Source of the DNA: Cladocopium goreaui
Lineage: Eukaryota; Sar; Dinophyceae; Suessiales; Symbiodiniaceae
Length of the DNA stretch: 64,000 nt
Reading direction: 5' to 3'
Assembly: GCA_947184155.2 (NCBI GenBank)
Contig: CAMXCT020006201.1
Span: 142,626 to 206,625 of the forward strand
Shown: piece after piece, positions 44,731 through 54,614 of the stretch
How the letters are laid out: each line of letters opens with the position of its first letter
Numbering within the stretch: the first letter of the stretch is position 1
Notes under the pieces: model-generated
Seen by the model: the letters and a program-made list of their open reading frames with translations, nothing else
Databases searched by the model: none
Told to the model about the DNA's origin: nothing
Made by a program: the position numbers and the translations under genes

Positions 44731-46190
44731 AATAAAAAATAAAGAAAAAAAACAATGAACAATGATGAAACAAATAGAAAAAATCAAAGGAAAAATGATG
44801 AAAAAGAGAGAAACAACAAATGAACAATGATGAACAAGAGAGAAAAAAACAAGGAAACATTATGGAAAAGAGAGAACAAACAATGAAACATGATGAAAAA
44901 GAGAGAAAAAACAATGAAAAATGATGAACAATAGAGAAGCAACAATGACAAATGATGAAAAAGAGAGAAACAACAATGAAAAATGATGAAAAAGAGAGGA
45001 AAAAACAATGAGCAATGATGAAAAAGATAGGACAAAACAATGCAAAATGTTGAAAAATAGGAAAAAAAAGGAAACATGATGAAAAATAGAGGGAACAAAC
45101 AATGAAAAATGATGAACAAGAGAGAAAAACAAGAAGAAAACATGATGAAAAACAGTGAAAACAACAATGGAACATGATGAAAAAGAGAGAAAAAGCAAGG
45201 GAGCATGATGAACAATACATGAAAAAACAATGAAAAATGCTGAACAAAAGAGAAAAAAAAACAAGAAAGCATGATGAAAAAGAGTGAAAAAACAATGAAC
45301 CATGATGAAAACGAGAGGAAAAAAACAAGGAAACATGATGAAAAATAGAGTGACAACAATGAAAAATGATGAGACATAAAAAACAAAAACAATGAAACAT
45401 GATGAAAAGGAGATAAAAAAAAACAATGAAACATGATGAAAAAGAGAAGAAAAGCAATTAACAATGATGAAAAAGAGAGAACAAACAATGAAACATGATG
45501 AAAACGAGAGAAAAAACAATGAACAATGATGAAAAAGAGAGGGAAAAACAATGAACAATGGTGAAAAATAGAGAAGCAACAATGAAAAATAATGAAAAAT
45601 AGAAAAACAACAATGACACACACAATGAAAAAATATGAAAAATAGAGAAACAAGAATGAACAATTATGAAAAAGAGGGGAAAAAACAATGAGAAATGATG
45701 AAAAAGAGAAGAAAACAATGAAACATGATGAAGAAGCAAAATGAAAAATGATGAAAAATAGAGAGCCAACAATGAAAAATGATGGAAAAAGTCATTGTTT
45801 TTTCTCTATTATTTTTTATTGGTATTTGTGCTTCTTTATTTTTCATCATTTTTCATAGTTTTTTCTTCAATTTTTCATCATGGTTCATTGTTGTTTCTCT
45901 ATTTTTCATCATTTTTCATTGTTTTTTATCTTTTTCATAATTTTTCGTTGTTTTTTCTCCCTTTTTCATCATTCTTCATTGTTGTTTCGTTTTGTTTGAT
46001 CATATTTTATTTTTTTCTATGTTTCATCATGTTTCCTTGTTTGTGTTCCCGCTATTTTTCATCATTTTCACTGTTGTTTCCATATTTTTAATCGGTTTTC
46101 ATTGTTTTTTCTCTCTTGTTCATCATTTTTCATTGTTGTTTTCTCTTTTTTCCATCATTTTTCATTGTTTTTGTTTTATATTTTTCATTG
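44731..46190. repeat. Second pair of minisatellite arms
   Basis: A-rich units to about 45,790, then T-rich units to 46,190: another fold-back pair of unequal length. Confidence 0.95.
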
Positions 46191-46325
46191 TTTTTCAATT
46201 GTTTAATGTTATTCTTTGAGCTTTGATAAGGCTCAAAAATACGAAAACGGACAAGATAGAATATTTTGGAGACCCTGGCGTGACATGGTTCCAAATTATA
46301 TATGTGGAAGCATTCCATTGCGTGG
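46190..46325 (+). repeat. Fold-back core module, copy 3
   Basis: Same orientation as copy 1, slightly diverged (GAGCTTTGATAAGGCTC, GGAAGCATTCCATTGCGTGG). Confidence 0.9.
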
Positions 46326-46822
46326 AAAGGTTTGTGTGCTGATTTCCAAGATATGTGTATATATATATATATTATTTAGAGGAGAGATATAGATATATAA
46401 CCGTGGCAGGAGGGAGTCCACTTGGCATGTTGGCTTAGCTGATTTGTAAAAAGAGGTTTTCGCAGCTTTACTGGGATTTACTGGGATTTCCCCCCAATTC
46501 CATAATTATCTATACCGACCGGCGAAAAGATCGAATATTCTATCTTGTGATTATCTTAATTTCAGAATATTCTATCTTGTGGGTGCTAGACCCTGTGTTT
46601 TTTGATATTCTATCTTGTCCCGACTAAGAGTACAATATTCTATCTTTCAGGCGGTCGGTATAACTTCCAGTAGGCTTGTGCTGAAAGGGGACCAGGTAAA
46701 TGATACGTGGGATGCAATGTGATTTATGATTGCTGATCTTTGGTAAATGATGTATGATATTTAACATCTGAACCGACTGATATACCGTCCCAAAGATAAA
46801 CATTCAATGTTTTCAGAATTAG

Positions 46823-47019
46823 TCTTCTGAATTCAGAATTTTCGTCGGCAAAGACGGTGAGGTCTATAAGTCGGAGTTCGAAGTAGTTAAATTCGATGAG
46901 TTCTTTCGGATGGTTTCATGGCAAGGGGATGCCGACACCCAGCGACAAAAGATGCGTTCAACAATGTACCATGACTTACTAAAGCTTCGGGGCTTATCGG
47001 CTTACCATGACTTAATTTG
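46823..47019 (+). CDS. Exon-like open segment, unknown protein
   Basis: After TCTGAATTCAG the frame reads IFVGKDGEVYKSEFEVVKFD, EFFRMVSWQGDADTQRQKMR, STMYHDLLKLRGLSAYHDLI and ends in TGA. Strong coding character. May be spliced to the segment at 41.65-41.8 kb. Confidence 0.5.
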
Positions 47020-47355
47020 ACTTACCATGACTTGTCGACTGAGGTGGAAAATCTTGCCATCTCTTACACTCCCCAGCCCATCGTGCCTGTGCACGTTCGA
47101 CACTTGGGCTTCCACAGCGTGCTTATGCCCCACCCCCACCAAGCCCACCCCACAGAGGCGCCCCAAGTGCCCCAAGTGCCTCAGGTGCCTCGACTACCCT
47201 TGACAGCACCATCCTGTCTCACGCGAGCGCCCCAGCTCTTGCCTCGGGAGTTGATGGAAAGAGGCTACGTCCCCGACGCCAGCTGCCACCTGAATCTCGG
47301 CTCTGGGACCTTTGGGTCGGTCCTCCGGTTACAACATGCGACCACCGGGCACTAG
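47020..47355 (+). CDS. Segment with protein-kinase glycine-rich loop
   Basis: Open frame with PQVPQVPQVP and, at its end, LNLGSGTFGSVLRLQHATTG. L-G-S-G-T-F-G-S-V is the ATP-binding glycine-rich loop of eukaryotic protein kinases, and the following HATTG fits the next strand. The frame ends in TAG just before the expected VAIK lysine, so either an intron follows or the kinase domain is truncated. No other kinase motif was found nearby. Confidence 0.55.
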   Translation, partial: TYHDLSTEVENLAISYTPQPIVPVHVRHLGFHSVLMPHPHQAHPTEAPQVPQVPQVPRLPLTAPSCLTRAPQLLPRELMERGYVPDASCHLNLGSGTFGSVLRLQHATTGH

Positions 47356-47713
47356 GGGTTCATCTTGTACTTGTCTACTTATAAGCATACTTAAATCAAG
47401 TTTAAGTTAAGACTTTTCTCGGTTAAGTTAGGACATTTTTTTTAAAGTAGTTTTGGGTTACTTAGTTTGAACTTAAGGTACTTATTAGGAATAAGTTCTT
47501 GTTGTGGTAAGGTTTGAAAAAGTTATTTCTACTTATCTTATTTATTTGTTGGTGTTTTTTGCATGCTTCGCTGCGCGGCACTGATTTTGAGTGTACTTTT
47601 CGTCATGCAGACAATATGGCTCAAGTGCTCAATTGTTTCTGCTGGTGCCAAAAATTCTGCAGGTTTTTCGCTTGTTTTTTTCTGAAACATCACCGTTTGT
47701 CTCAGTCGCTGTG

Positions 47714-48127
47714 ATGTCTTCCTTATCCTTGATGGCCAACAAGGAAACTCGCACCATTCTCCGTTTCAGGAATCTTCTTCGGACAGTTATCGAAGATAAT
47801 CTCTTCGCAAGTAAGTCCATGTGTGATGACCACACCATCCATGTAGAAATTCCAGACTCTGGAGATTCTTGGCCCAACTATCACGCAGCCGATGGATCCT
47901 ACCACTATGGTGAGGTCCAGACAACGAGGCGTGATCTCCTCCGTCTGCGGGACGCGTGGCTCCGCCACGATCCCAAGACGACCCTACCGGAGGCATCCTG
48001 GCTCCACAACGCCGTAGCTGAAACTGAAAATATGCTGGAAGCACTCGCTCCGCGTATGCTGGATTTGTATGTTTCAGCTGCGGAGCCGCGGACATCCATG
48101 GATGCTGTTCCCGCGGACAAGAGATAA
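47714..48127 (+). CDS. Hypothetical protein, 137 aa
   Basis: ATG start behind a TTTGTCTCAG site. Reads MSSLSLMANKETRTILRFRN, LLRTVIEDNLFASKSMCDDH, then GSYHYGEVQTTRRDLLRLRD, ending VPADKR. Uninterrupted, balanced composition, no recognised domain. Followed by a GATA-rich microsatellite (48,130-48,225) and then the element's gag. Confidence 0.5.
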   Translation: MSSLSLMANKETRTILRFRNLLRTVIEDNLFASKSMCDDHTIHVEIPDSGDSWPNYHAADGSYHYGEVQTTRRDLLRLRDAWLRHDPKTTLPEASWLHNAVAETENMLEALAPRMLDLYVSAAEPRTSMDAVPADKR

Positions 48128-48226
48128 AGATAGATAGACAGATAGGTTGTTAGATAGACAAACTGTTGGATTGATGGTTAGGAAGATACGTAGACAGATA
48201 TTTAAATAGACAGATAGACAGATAGG

Positions 48227-48700
48227 GTGTGTATAAGGATATTGAACACCAAGTTTTCAGGTAAAGATTTGGAATCAGAACTTGAGGGATTTGAACAGAA
48301 TATAAGAAGATATGAACAAGAATCTGGCAAAACCATCGATGACCAAATGTTGGCAGGAATCATTCTCAACGGTATCCAAAACACCGATTTGAGAAGCCAT
48401 ATCCATACAAAATAGCTATAGGCTGACCACCTACTCAGCTTTGAGAAGTGAGCTACTGGAAATTGCCAGAACAAACAGGGTCCTTAGCCAAATTCCGGTA
48501 CCCATGGACATTGGAGCATTGCCCAATAGGAAGGGCAAGGGTAAAGGTGGTAAAACCGGTGGTAAGGGGAAGGACCCAGGGAAATTCACAAAAGGAGGCA
48601 AATCCAAAGATGGAAAGGGTAAGCCCTCAACAAGAAAATCCCCACAAGGATAAACAGTGTCGGTACTGCCACAAATTTGGTCACATAAAGGCTGATTGTA
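48227..48700 (+). pseudogene. Copia Gag remnant with zinc knuckle
   Basis: First frame: FEQNIRRYEQESGKTIDDQM and LAGIILNGIQNTDLRSHI, as in UBN2-type Gag C-terminal parts, ending in TAG. A second frame from about 48,426 reads ELLEIARTNRVLSQIPVPMD and a GKGKGGKTGG linker. A third carries CRYCHKFGHIKADC, a CX2CX4HX4C zinc knuckle. Two frame changes and a stop make it non-functional as it stands. The N-terminal half of Gag is missing here. Confidence 0.85.
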
Positions 48701-50201
48701 TAGGAAGATGCAGAATGATGAAAAGAATGGCAAAACCAACAAGGGGAGCGGGAAGCACCGCCCTCATGCTGGCACTCCAATCCCCGATGAGGAACCGGAG
48801 CCTATGGGAGCAAGTCCAGATCTCATTGCTGGAGTTCTCGACGCAGGCCTGGAGGTTCTGGTGGACAGTGGGGCCGGTAGCCATCTTTTCACAAAAGGGT
48901 TTGACAAACATGCCATTGAAGTTGATTCAAAACCAGATAATGGTATGGTCACAGTAACAGGTCAACCTTTAACTACCGGTAAGAAGAAGCGCAGCATCTT
49001 CAAAGCAGGCTCAAACAAGTTCAGCATTGAATGCTCTGAGTCTGACAAGGTGAATTTCTCAGTGCTCAGTGCTGGAAGAGCTGCTGAAAAAGGAACTTGG
49101 ACAGTGATAGGTCCACAACAGCAGTGCATGAATTTGGGAAAGGACGCAAACAAGTTGAAGAAAGCGCTGGCTGAATCAGCCAAGATCAACCTCATCAAGA
49201 AGAGAGGTGTGTATTGGCTTCCTATGGAGGCAATGACTTCGAGTTCAGCTGCTCAACCTATTGCTGCCTTGAAGTCAACAGTTTCTTCAAGCAGTACCAA
49301 GTTGGATGCGGGCAGCACCGCTCCACTTGTAGCAGCAGTGAGGCCAGCAAGGAAAGCTGTTTCTGCTGAGCAACTCGAGCAAGGGGAAGAAGCCCAAACT
49401 GAACAAGATGCACAACCTGGAGATGTCATCGAGGAGCAGCTGCCTCGACTACCCGATGAACCACCAGTTGAAAACTCTGAAGAACAAAGAGTGACAAGGG
49501 CAAAGAAAATTCCAGACACAGTGACGAAGGAGGAATACGACAAGCACATGCTCACACACCTCTACCTCTCAGAAGTTGGTGTGATCACTGTTGTGCTGGG
49601 AAAGTTCGAGAAGCGTCCAGAACCAAGCGGGATAGAAGTTCCCAGGGTATCCATGGACTACTGCTTTTTAGGCAGGGTTTTGGATAAAACAAAAGCCCAA
49701 GAAGAAACCATGGTAAGTGACCTGATGACCCCAGAAGGCCCAGAGGCAGAAGCCGAAGGCGTAATGCCAGTTTTGGTCATAGTAGATGAGCGCACTGGAG
49801 CTGTGTTCTCACAGGTTGTGGCAAAAGGGGTCAATGGACACGCTATTCACACGGTCACAGAAGCGCTAAAGTTCTGCGGACGTCAACGCGTCATTCTTCA
49901 CACAGACGCAGAACCCTCCACCAAAGCCCTATAGGAAGCTGTTGGGCACAAATGGGGAAAGGAAACCCAAATCCAAAATGCACCCTGGGAATCACATGCA
50001 TCAAATGGCAATGCTGAGCGTGCAATCCTTGAGGTTGCAAGACAGGTGAGAACTGTGGTTAGTGCTATGGAAGGTAGATATCCAGAGTACAAGATGAAAG
50101 TGACCAGTGTTCACTATCCCTGGGCCGCAAGGCATGCTGGTTGGTTACTCACAAGATATGTGATCAAGACTGACGGCAAGACACCATATGAGCATATATG
50201 A
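48696..50201 (+). pseudogene. Copia protease and integrase core
   Basis: Frame with VDSGAGSHLF (aspartic protease D-S-G), a Pro/Glu/Ser-rich linker, then integrase core: MDYCFLG (first Asp), LVIVDERTGAVFSQV, LHTDAEPS (second Asp), a TAG stop at 49,932, then in the same frame NGNAERAILE (Glu), ending in TGA. The single stop inside integrase would truncate Pol unless read through. Confidence 0.9.
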
Positions 50202-50661
50202 GCGCCTACGCGGCAGGGAATTCAAAGGAGAAGTAGCAGAATGCTTCGAGGTAGTCCACTACAAACTGGCAGACAGCCAACGAGGAAAGTTGGACGCACA
50301 AAGTGCAATCGGTGTGTGGCTTGGGAAAAGCCTACAGTCTGATGAGCACTACATCGGCACAACAGACGGCATCATGCGGTGCCGGTCAATCTGGAGAAGG
50401 CCGGAAAACAGGAGGTGGAGTTTGGAACACCTTGACAAGATGAAGGGTTCACCATGGCAGCCTCGCGGTGTGCCAACGGTAATGCCTGGCACTCCAGGCG
50501 GTGTGGTAGCCCCAGGTACTCCTGGGAGGCAACGATCGGTCTATATAACCTTGGACCGCCAAATCCGTCACGGACCCACACCAGGATGTCCAGGATGTTC
50601 CTGCAGTGTGGAAGATCAGAAGCCGCACAACAAGAATGTGGGGCCAGGTTCGAAGAACTGA
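50188..50661 (+). pseudogene. Copia integrase C-terminal part
   Basis: Shifted by one frame from the core: YERLRGREFKGEVAECFEVV, AIGVWLGKSLQSDEHYIGTT, RCRSIWRRPENRRW, the usual end of integrase in dinoflagellate-type Copia. The frame then loses sense near 50.45 kb. Confidence 0.85.
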
Positions 50662-51432
50662 TTGGCCAAGAGAAATCTGAAGCTGCCCGAAAGAGCAGTC
50701 AGCAGCAAGAAATGGAAGTTGAAATGCCAGGTGGTATTTTCGACGATGGTGATGAACTGCAAGATGTTCAACAAGAGCGAGTGGTGAGGAGAAAGATCAC
50801 AACCACTGCAGATTCAGCGGGTGTGACCACGACTCAGTCTGCGGCTAGCACCGCGGATGGCTCAGCGGGTGGCCCCGAGCCAAGGTTCAGCGGGTGGCCC
50901 CGCGAACCAAGGGATCGCGGGCAGCACCGCATCCTCAATCCGGCGGCAAGCCGAGGAAAGGCTGGTGGAACAGTTGGCAAAGAGAAACAAGCCAACGCCA
51001 GCACAGGGTAGCAAGCGATCAGCGGATCAACCAGTGGATGTGCTTGAACAGGAGCACAACGCAAATGCTGGATTGCCGGAAGTGATCTGCGGATTGCCGA
51101 CCCTGCACGACATCCCTATAGCAGGGTATCCTGAATGGGGTAGGTTGGATGAAATCCCAGCCTACGATGAGCGCACGGGAGTGCCACTTCCTCCGGAAAA
51201 GGTGAAAAGAGCACGCGGAAGAGAGCTCGACAAAATGGAGGAGCACCAAGTGAAGGTGAACATCACTTGGGACAAAGCCAGAGAGCTTGGACTCAAGATT
51301 GTGAAGTCACGATGGGTCGATGGCTGGAAAGCGTTGCCAGATGACAAAGATGGAGTACGCAGTCGGTGTGTAGCTCAAGAAATCAACACACACACCAAAG
51401 GGATGATGTTTATAGTGGAACACCACCACTGA
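50632..51432 (+). pseudogene. Linker and start of reverse transcriptase
   Basis: A Gln/Glu/Ser-rich linker crosses frames; hairpin units (AGCGGGTGGCCCCGC) lie at 50.81-50.94 kb. From 51.06 kb: LPTLHDIPIAGYPEWGRLDE, then KSRWVDGWKALPDDKDGVRS RC, the N-terminal fingers of Copia RT. Frame lost at about 51,415. Confidence 0.8.
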
Positions 51433-51743
51433 AATGTCACAGAATGGTAATCTCTGCAGCAGCCACAAGAAGGCCTGGACAGAGAGGCAAGAAACTGGCT
51501 GCGAGGTATGACATATCTGTGGCTTTCTTTCGTGCAACTTCAACTGACGGAATTGCCGTCATCCCTCCAGAAGATCTGTATGATGGCGTAGATCTGTGGA
51601 TGCTATTGAAGGCAATGAACGGAACACGTGAAGCCTCAAAGAGATGGTCTCAACACGTGGAAGATATTGTGACAACAAAAGGTGGTTTCATTGCTGTCAA
51701 GAACGTGTGTGTGTGTTGTATTATCAGCCTGAGTGGCAGGTGA
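51366..51743 (+). pseudogene. Reverse transcriptase, middle part
   Basis: Frame reading SGTPPLKCHRMVISAAATR, DISVAFFRATSTDGIAVIPP, YDGVDLWMLLKAMNGTREAS, the palm region with the D-x-x-x-A-F catalytic Asp in DISVAF. A change of frame follows at about 51,690. Confidence 0.85.
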
Positions 51744-52744
51744 CACTATCCTGTCACGGAAATGATTTCCTTGCGGAAGGAATGGCAACAGACCTGGAGA
51801 AGCTGGATGCTCTCATGGTCGAGAACTTTGAGACAAAGGTTCTCCCAAAGATTGGTCCAGCGGATGCTGGAGGTGAAACCAGCCATTTGCACCGCATCAT
51901 CAAATGGCGCGAGGGAAGCCAAGAAGGTTTCACTTGTGAGGCAGATCCCAAGTACGCAAAGAGCCTTGTAAAGGCCATGAACCTTGACGGGTGCAAAGGT
52001 GTAGACACACCAAGCAGCAAAGAATGTGGGAAAGGTGATCGTCAAGCATCAGAGCTTTTGAAACTTGAAGAGGCAAAAGAATTTCGCAGCCTTGCCGGGA
52101 CAGCTCTATACCTAAGCCTTGACAGACCTTCCATCCAGTTCGCTGTGAGTGAGATTAGCTCTGGAATGTCTGCTCCAACCAGACTGCACTGGTTGAAGCT
52201 GAAGCGGCTGGTCAGATACCTAGCCAAATATCCAACTGAAGTTTGGAAGCTTGAAAACCAAGATCAACCATCTGATTACTGTGTTTACACAGATTCAGGT
52301 TGGGCCTCAGACCGCGAGACCCGAAAATCAATGAGCAGTTTCGCCGAGAAGTTTGGAGAGCACTTAATTGAAACAAGCTGTGCAAGGCAAACAGTAGTTG
52401 CCTTGGCTAGCGGAGAGGCTGAGTTCTACGCAATGACGCGTGGAGCAGCGGCCGGACCAATGAGCCAACAAATTCTCCAATCAATCGGGTTCAACAAGCT
52501 CGATCTGTCACTACTGACTGACTCAACTGCAGCAAAGGGAATTGCAAACAGATCAGGTTCAGGAAAGCTAAAGCACCTGGACATAAAGGACCTGTGGTTG
52601 CAAGATGTGGCGCGAGCGAAACGCCTTAGCATCAAGAAAGAACCAAGTGCAAGCAACTGGTCCGATCTTGGAACAAAATCCCTAACAGGGACAAGGATCG
52701 GTGAGCTACTGCAGATAATGCCACGCACCCGAAAAGGGGCATAG
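51644..52744 (+). pseudogene. Reverse transcriptase C-terminus and RNase H
   Basis: Carries LSCHGNDFLAEG where the second catalytic motif should be two Asp (here N-D), then the RT connection (YAKSLVKAMNL, DTPSSKECGKGD, FRSLAGTALYLSLDRPSIQF) and RNase H with YTDSGWASD, ASGEAEFYAM, LTDSTAAKGIA and HLDIKDLWLQD. 366 codons without stop. Confidence 0.9.
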
Positions 52745-52751
52745 TGGTGGC

Positions 52752-53186
52752 ATGTCTGCTGTGCCAAGTCTGTGTTGCCAATGGGCAAGGTGGAGACCAA
52801 CAGGAAGGAAACGGTTTCTGGTGGTACTTCCTGTTCATGCATGCGATGGCAGTTTTGGGCATTTTAAGCCTCATACAAGAGCTCACGCTGCCGTTGCCTG
52901 CATAGCAGAAAAGAGAACAGATGAGAGATCTTGCCAAACTGAGAGCAAGGGAGCAAACAGTAGATATGGAGGGGCTAGTGAAATGGCCACAGAATCGGCC
53001 AGTGCATCTACGGATATGAGAAGAAGATCCCAACCTGAGGATCGAGTGTTCATCATTGGAGGAGGACAGAGATTCCACAACCAAAACTGTGGAATGGTGC
53101 GAGCAAACATCAGAAGAGTGAGAGGAGTTTCACGTAGAGAAGCGCTACAAGCTGGCTACACAAACTGTCAGCAATGTGGCGGCTAG
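52752..53186 (+). CDS. Extra 3' ORF with Ada-like zinc-ribbon pattern
   Basis: After RNase H a further frame ends RVFIIGGGQRFHNQNCGMVR, VRGVSRREALQAGYTNCQQC, GG. The pattern H-x3-C, then A-x3-G-Y-x-x-C-x-x-C resembles the small metal-binding domain of Ada-type proteins. Standard Copia elements end at RNase H. Runs nearly to the PPT. Confidence 0.6.
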   Translation: MSAVPSLCCQWARWRPTGRKRFLVVLPVHACDGSFGHFKPHTRAHAAVACIAEKRTDERSCQTESKGANSRYGGASEMATESASASTDMRRRSQPEDRVFIIGGGQRFHNQNCGMVRANIRRVRGVSRREALQAGYTNCQQCGG

Positions 53187-53225
53187 TTTCACCAAGAGCA
53201 GCACTAAGACTATGCAAGTCTTCTG

Positions 53226-53236
53226 CTGTGGAGGGG
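53226..53236 (+). other. Polypurine tract
   Basis: TGTGGAGGGG immediately before the 3' LTR, the expected place for plus-strand priming. Confidence 0.7.
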
Positions 53237-53393
53237 TGTTAGGTGTAATAGCCTATACATGAGCCCAATCATAATTAGTTGTACAGTATCATAACCTTGC
53301 TACATCATGTAGCCCCTTCGGGATCAAGGCGCCTGAAGCAAAACAGGTTAGGGTGCCTCTGCGTGCGTTTGGTGGGCTGAGCGCCCTCTTGCA
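53237..53393 (+). repeat. 3' LTR
   Basis: TGTTAGGTGTAATAGCC to GCCCTCTTGCA, followed by GTATA. Three substitutions relative to the 5' LTR. Confidence 0.92.
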
Positions 53394-53532
53394 GTATATA
53401 TATATGATATTATATTATTATATATGTACATGTTTATCATATGCATAATATGAAAAAAATGGCTTCCAGTTTAAAACCCGATAGCCTGGTTTATACCAAG
53501 TCTTCCAAGCCACCGACTCCACATGATCCGAG

Positions 53533-53645
53533 GTGGAAAGACCGCCTTGGGGCACACTTTCTTCGAGGGCCTCGATCTGTGGAGGACCTGAAGATTTTCG
53601 GTGTCCCCTACCAACAAGGCACAGTTGAGCCATGGTCGCGCCATG
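53533..53645 (+). CDS. Phosphoesterase exon right of the LTR element
   Basis: Acceptor TGATCCGAG, donor G|GTCGTC. Reads WKDRLGAHF, LRGPRSVEDLKIFGVPYQQG, then TVEPWSRH. V-x-x-LKIFGVPYQ matches the strand after GNHD in MPPED-type enzymes (x-V-x-G-h-K-h-x-G-S-P-x-x-P). The frame is open upstream to 53,441, so the start may be earlier. It leaves one base that fits 55281. Confidence 0.6.
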
Positions 53646-54570
53646 GTCGTCTCATTGATGTGGGACCAGATTAATTATCTTGATTTTCCTTCAGAAGATC
53701 AGTTTTTCATGAAGGTCTTGGGTTGAGAACCATTGGAAAACATTGGGAAACCATAGTTTCGCAAACAAAATCCCTGAAATCGATCGCTGACCCACTCCGA
53801 GTGCGAGACATTGGCGCTTCGCATTCTGGTTCTGAGGATATGTTCATGACCAACCTTCTAAATAGGAATCATAGTGACTTATTTTTTTTTAATAAATTTG
53901 TTTTCTATTTAATTGATTAATCCTAACTCGACATGAATGAAATTGACCGAATACTTCAACTTCGACCTTGGCCTCGGACGCCCAGATGGGTTTGTCTGTC
54001 AGTGGACTTTCTGAAAGCAGAGCTGAATTGGTGAAAACATGTGAAAACCATTGTTGGATATTAATAGTTACTTATTCTAACACAGATTTACTATATGAAA
54101 TCGAATATGTTACACTGAAAACCATTGTTAGTTATGTGAAAACATAGAGTATTATCTGATTTCATTATGTAATTTTATAAAAATATATAGTCATTTAGTA
54201 ATAGTTTTTTAGGTCCCTGAAGTGGGTGATCCAACCATGGTATTCTTGGTGAAATCCAGATGCTGGGGGTTAACAGAGTTGTTTTTGTTCGATACCATAC
54301 TAACTGATAATAAATGAGCATAAAGGATCAAATCCATCATCCATTTTCCATATAATACAGCAAATTGTATTAACACGTAGCAACCCCATACTCAGAATAC
54401 CCGTATCATGATATATCACGCGTCACCCATACACCAAGGGTCTCCAAACGATTGGTAACTTGGCTTGTCACTAAGCCTTCGATGGGTCATCAACAATAGA
54501 CCCTCCAATTATACCAGTTTATAGCACTAATATTTGATATCACTAGAATACATTATAGTAAGTACTCTAT
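53646..54570. other. Intron, no certain feature
   Basis: A stretch at 53.76-53.85 kb is open (KSIADPLRVRDIGASHSGSE) but lacks an acceptor. The rest is AT-rich. Confidence 0.4.
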
Positions 54571-54574
54571 TGGA

Positions 54575-54582
54575 CATATTAC

Positions 54583-54614
<32 letters not shown>

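Larger units (their letters stand above)
42107..46662. mobile_element. 4.6-kb fold-back element
   Basis: Ends are inverted copies: TATACCGACCGGCCGAAAGA at the left, TCTTTCAGGCGGTCGGTATA at the right, each next to ATAGAATATT / AATATTCTAT. Inside are long arms of an A-rich minisatellite (AAAAACAATGAAAAATGATG plus AAAAAGAGAG) and its complement, and three copies of a unique core module. No transposase is recognisable, so it would be non-autonomous. A second inward copy of the TIR at 46,511 means that the right 152 bp could also be a separate small element. Confidence 0.7.
33603..53393 (+). mobile_element. Copia-type LTR retrotransposon with about 14 kb of extra internal DNA
   Basis: Bounded by 157-bp LTRs (TG...CA) and flanked on both sides by GTATA, a 5-bp target duplication. 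A PBS follows the 5' LTR and a purine tract precedes the 3' LTR. The order protease, integrase, reverse transcriptase, RNase H at 48.2-52.7 kb is that of Ty1/Copia. LTRs differ at 3 of 157 positions, so the insertion is fairly recent, yet gag-pol has several stops and frameshifts. Between the 5' LTR and gag lie 14 kb not expected in such an element, including a nested fold-back element, ORFs and a 100-base gap. The gap leaves room for a scaffolding error. Confidence 0.8.

Noticed and set aside
42461-45850. Several 100-310 residue frames rich in F, S, H and I on both strands
   Set aside because: They arise from the T-rich minisatellite, whose period has few stops. Composition is extreme and no start context exists.
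47612-47622. Relict dinoflagellate spliced leader
   Set aside because: Only GGCTCAAG matches the end of the leader; eight bases are not enough.
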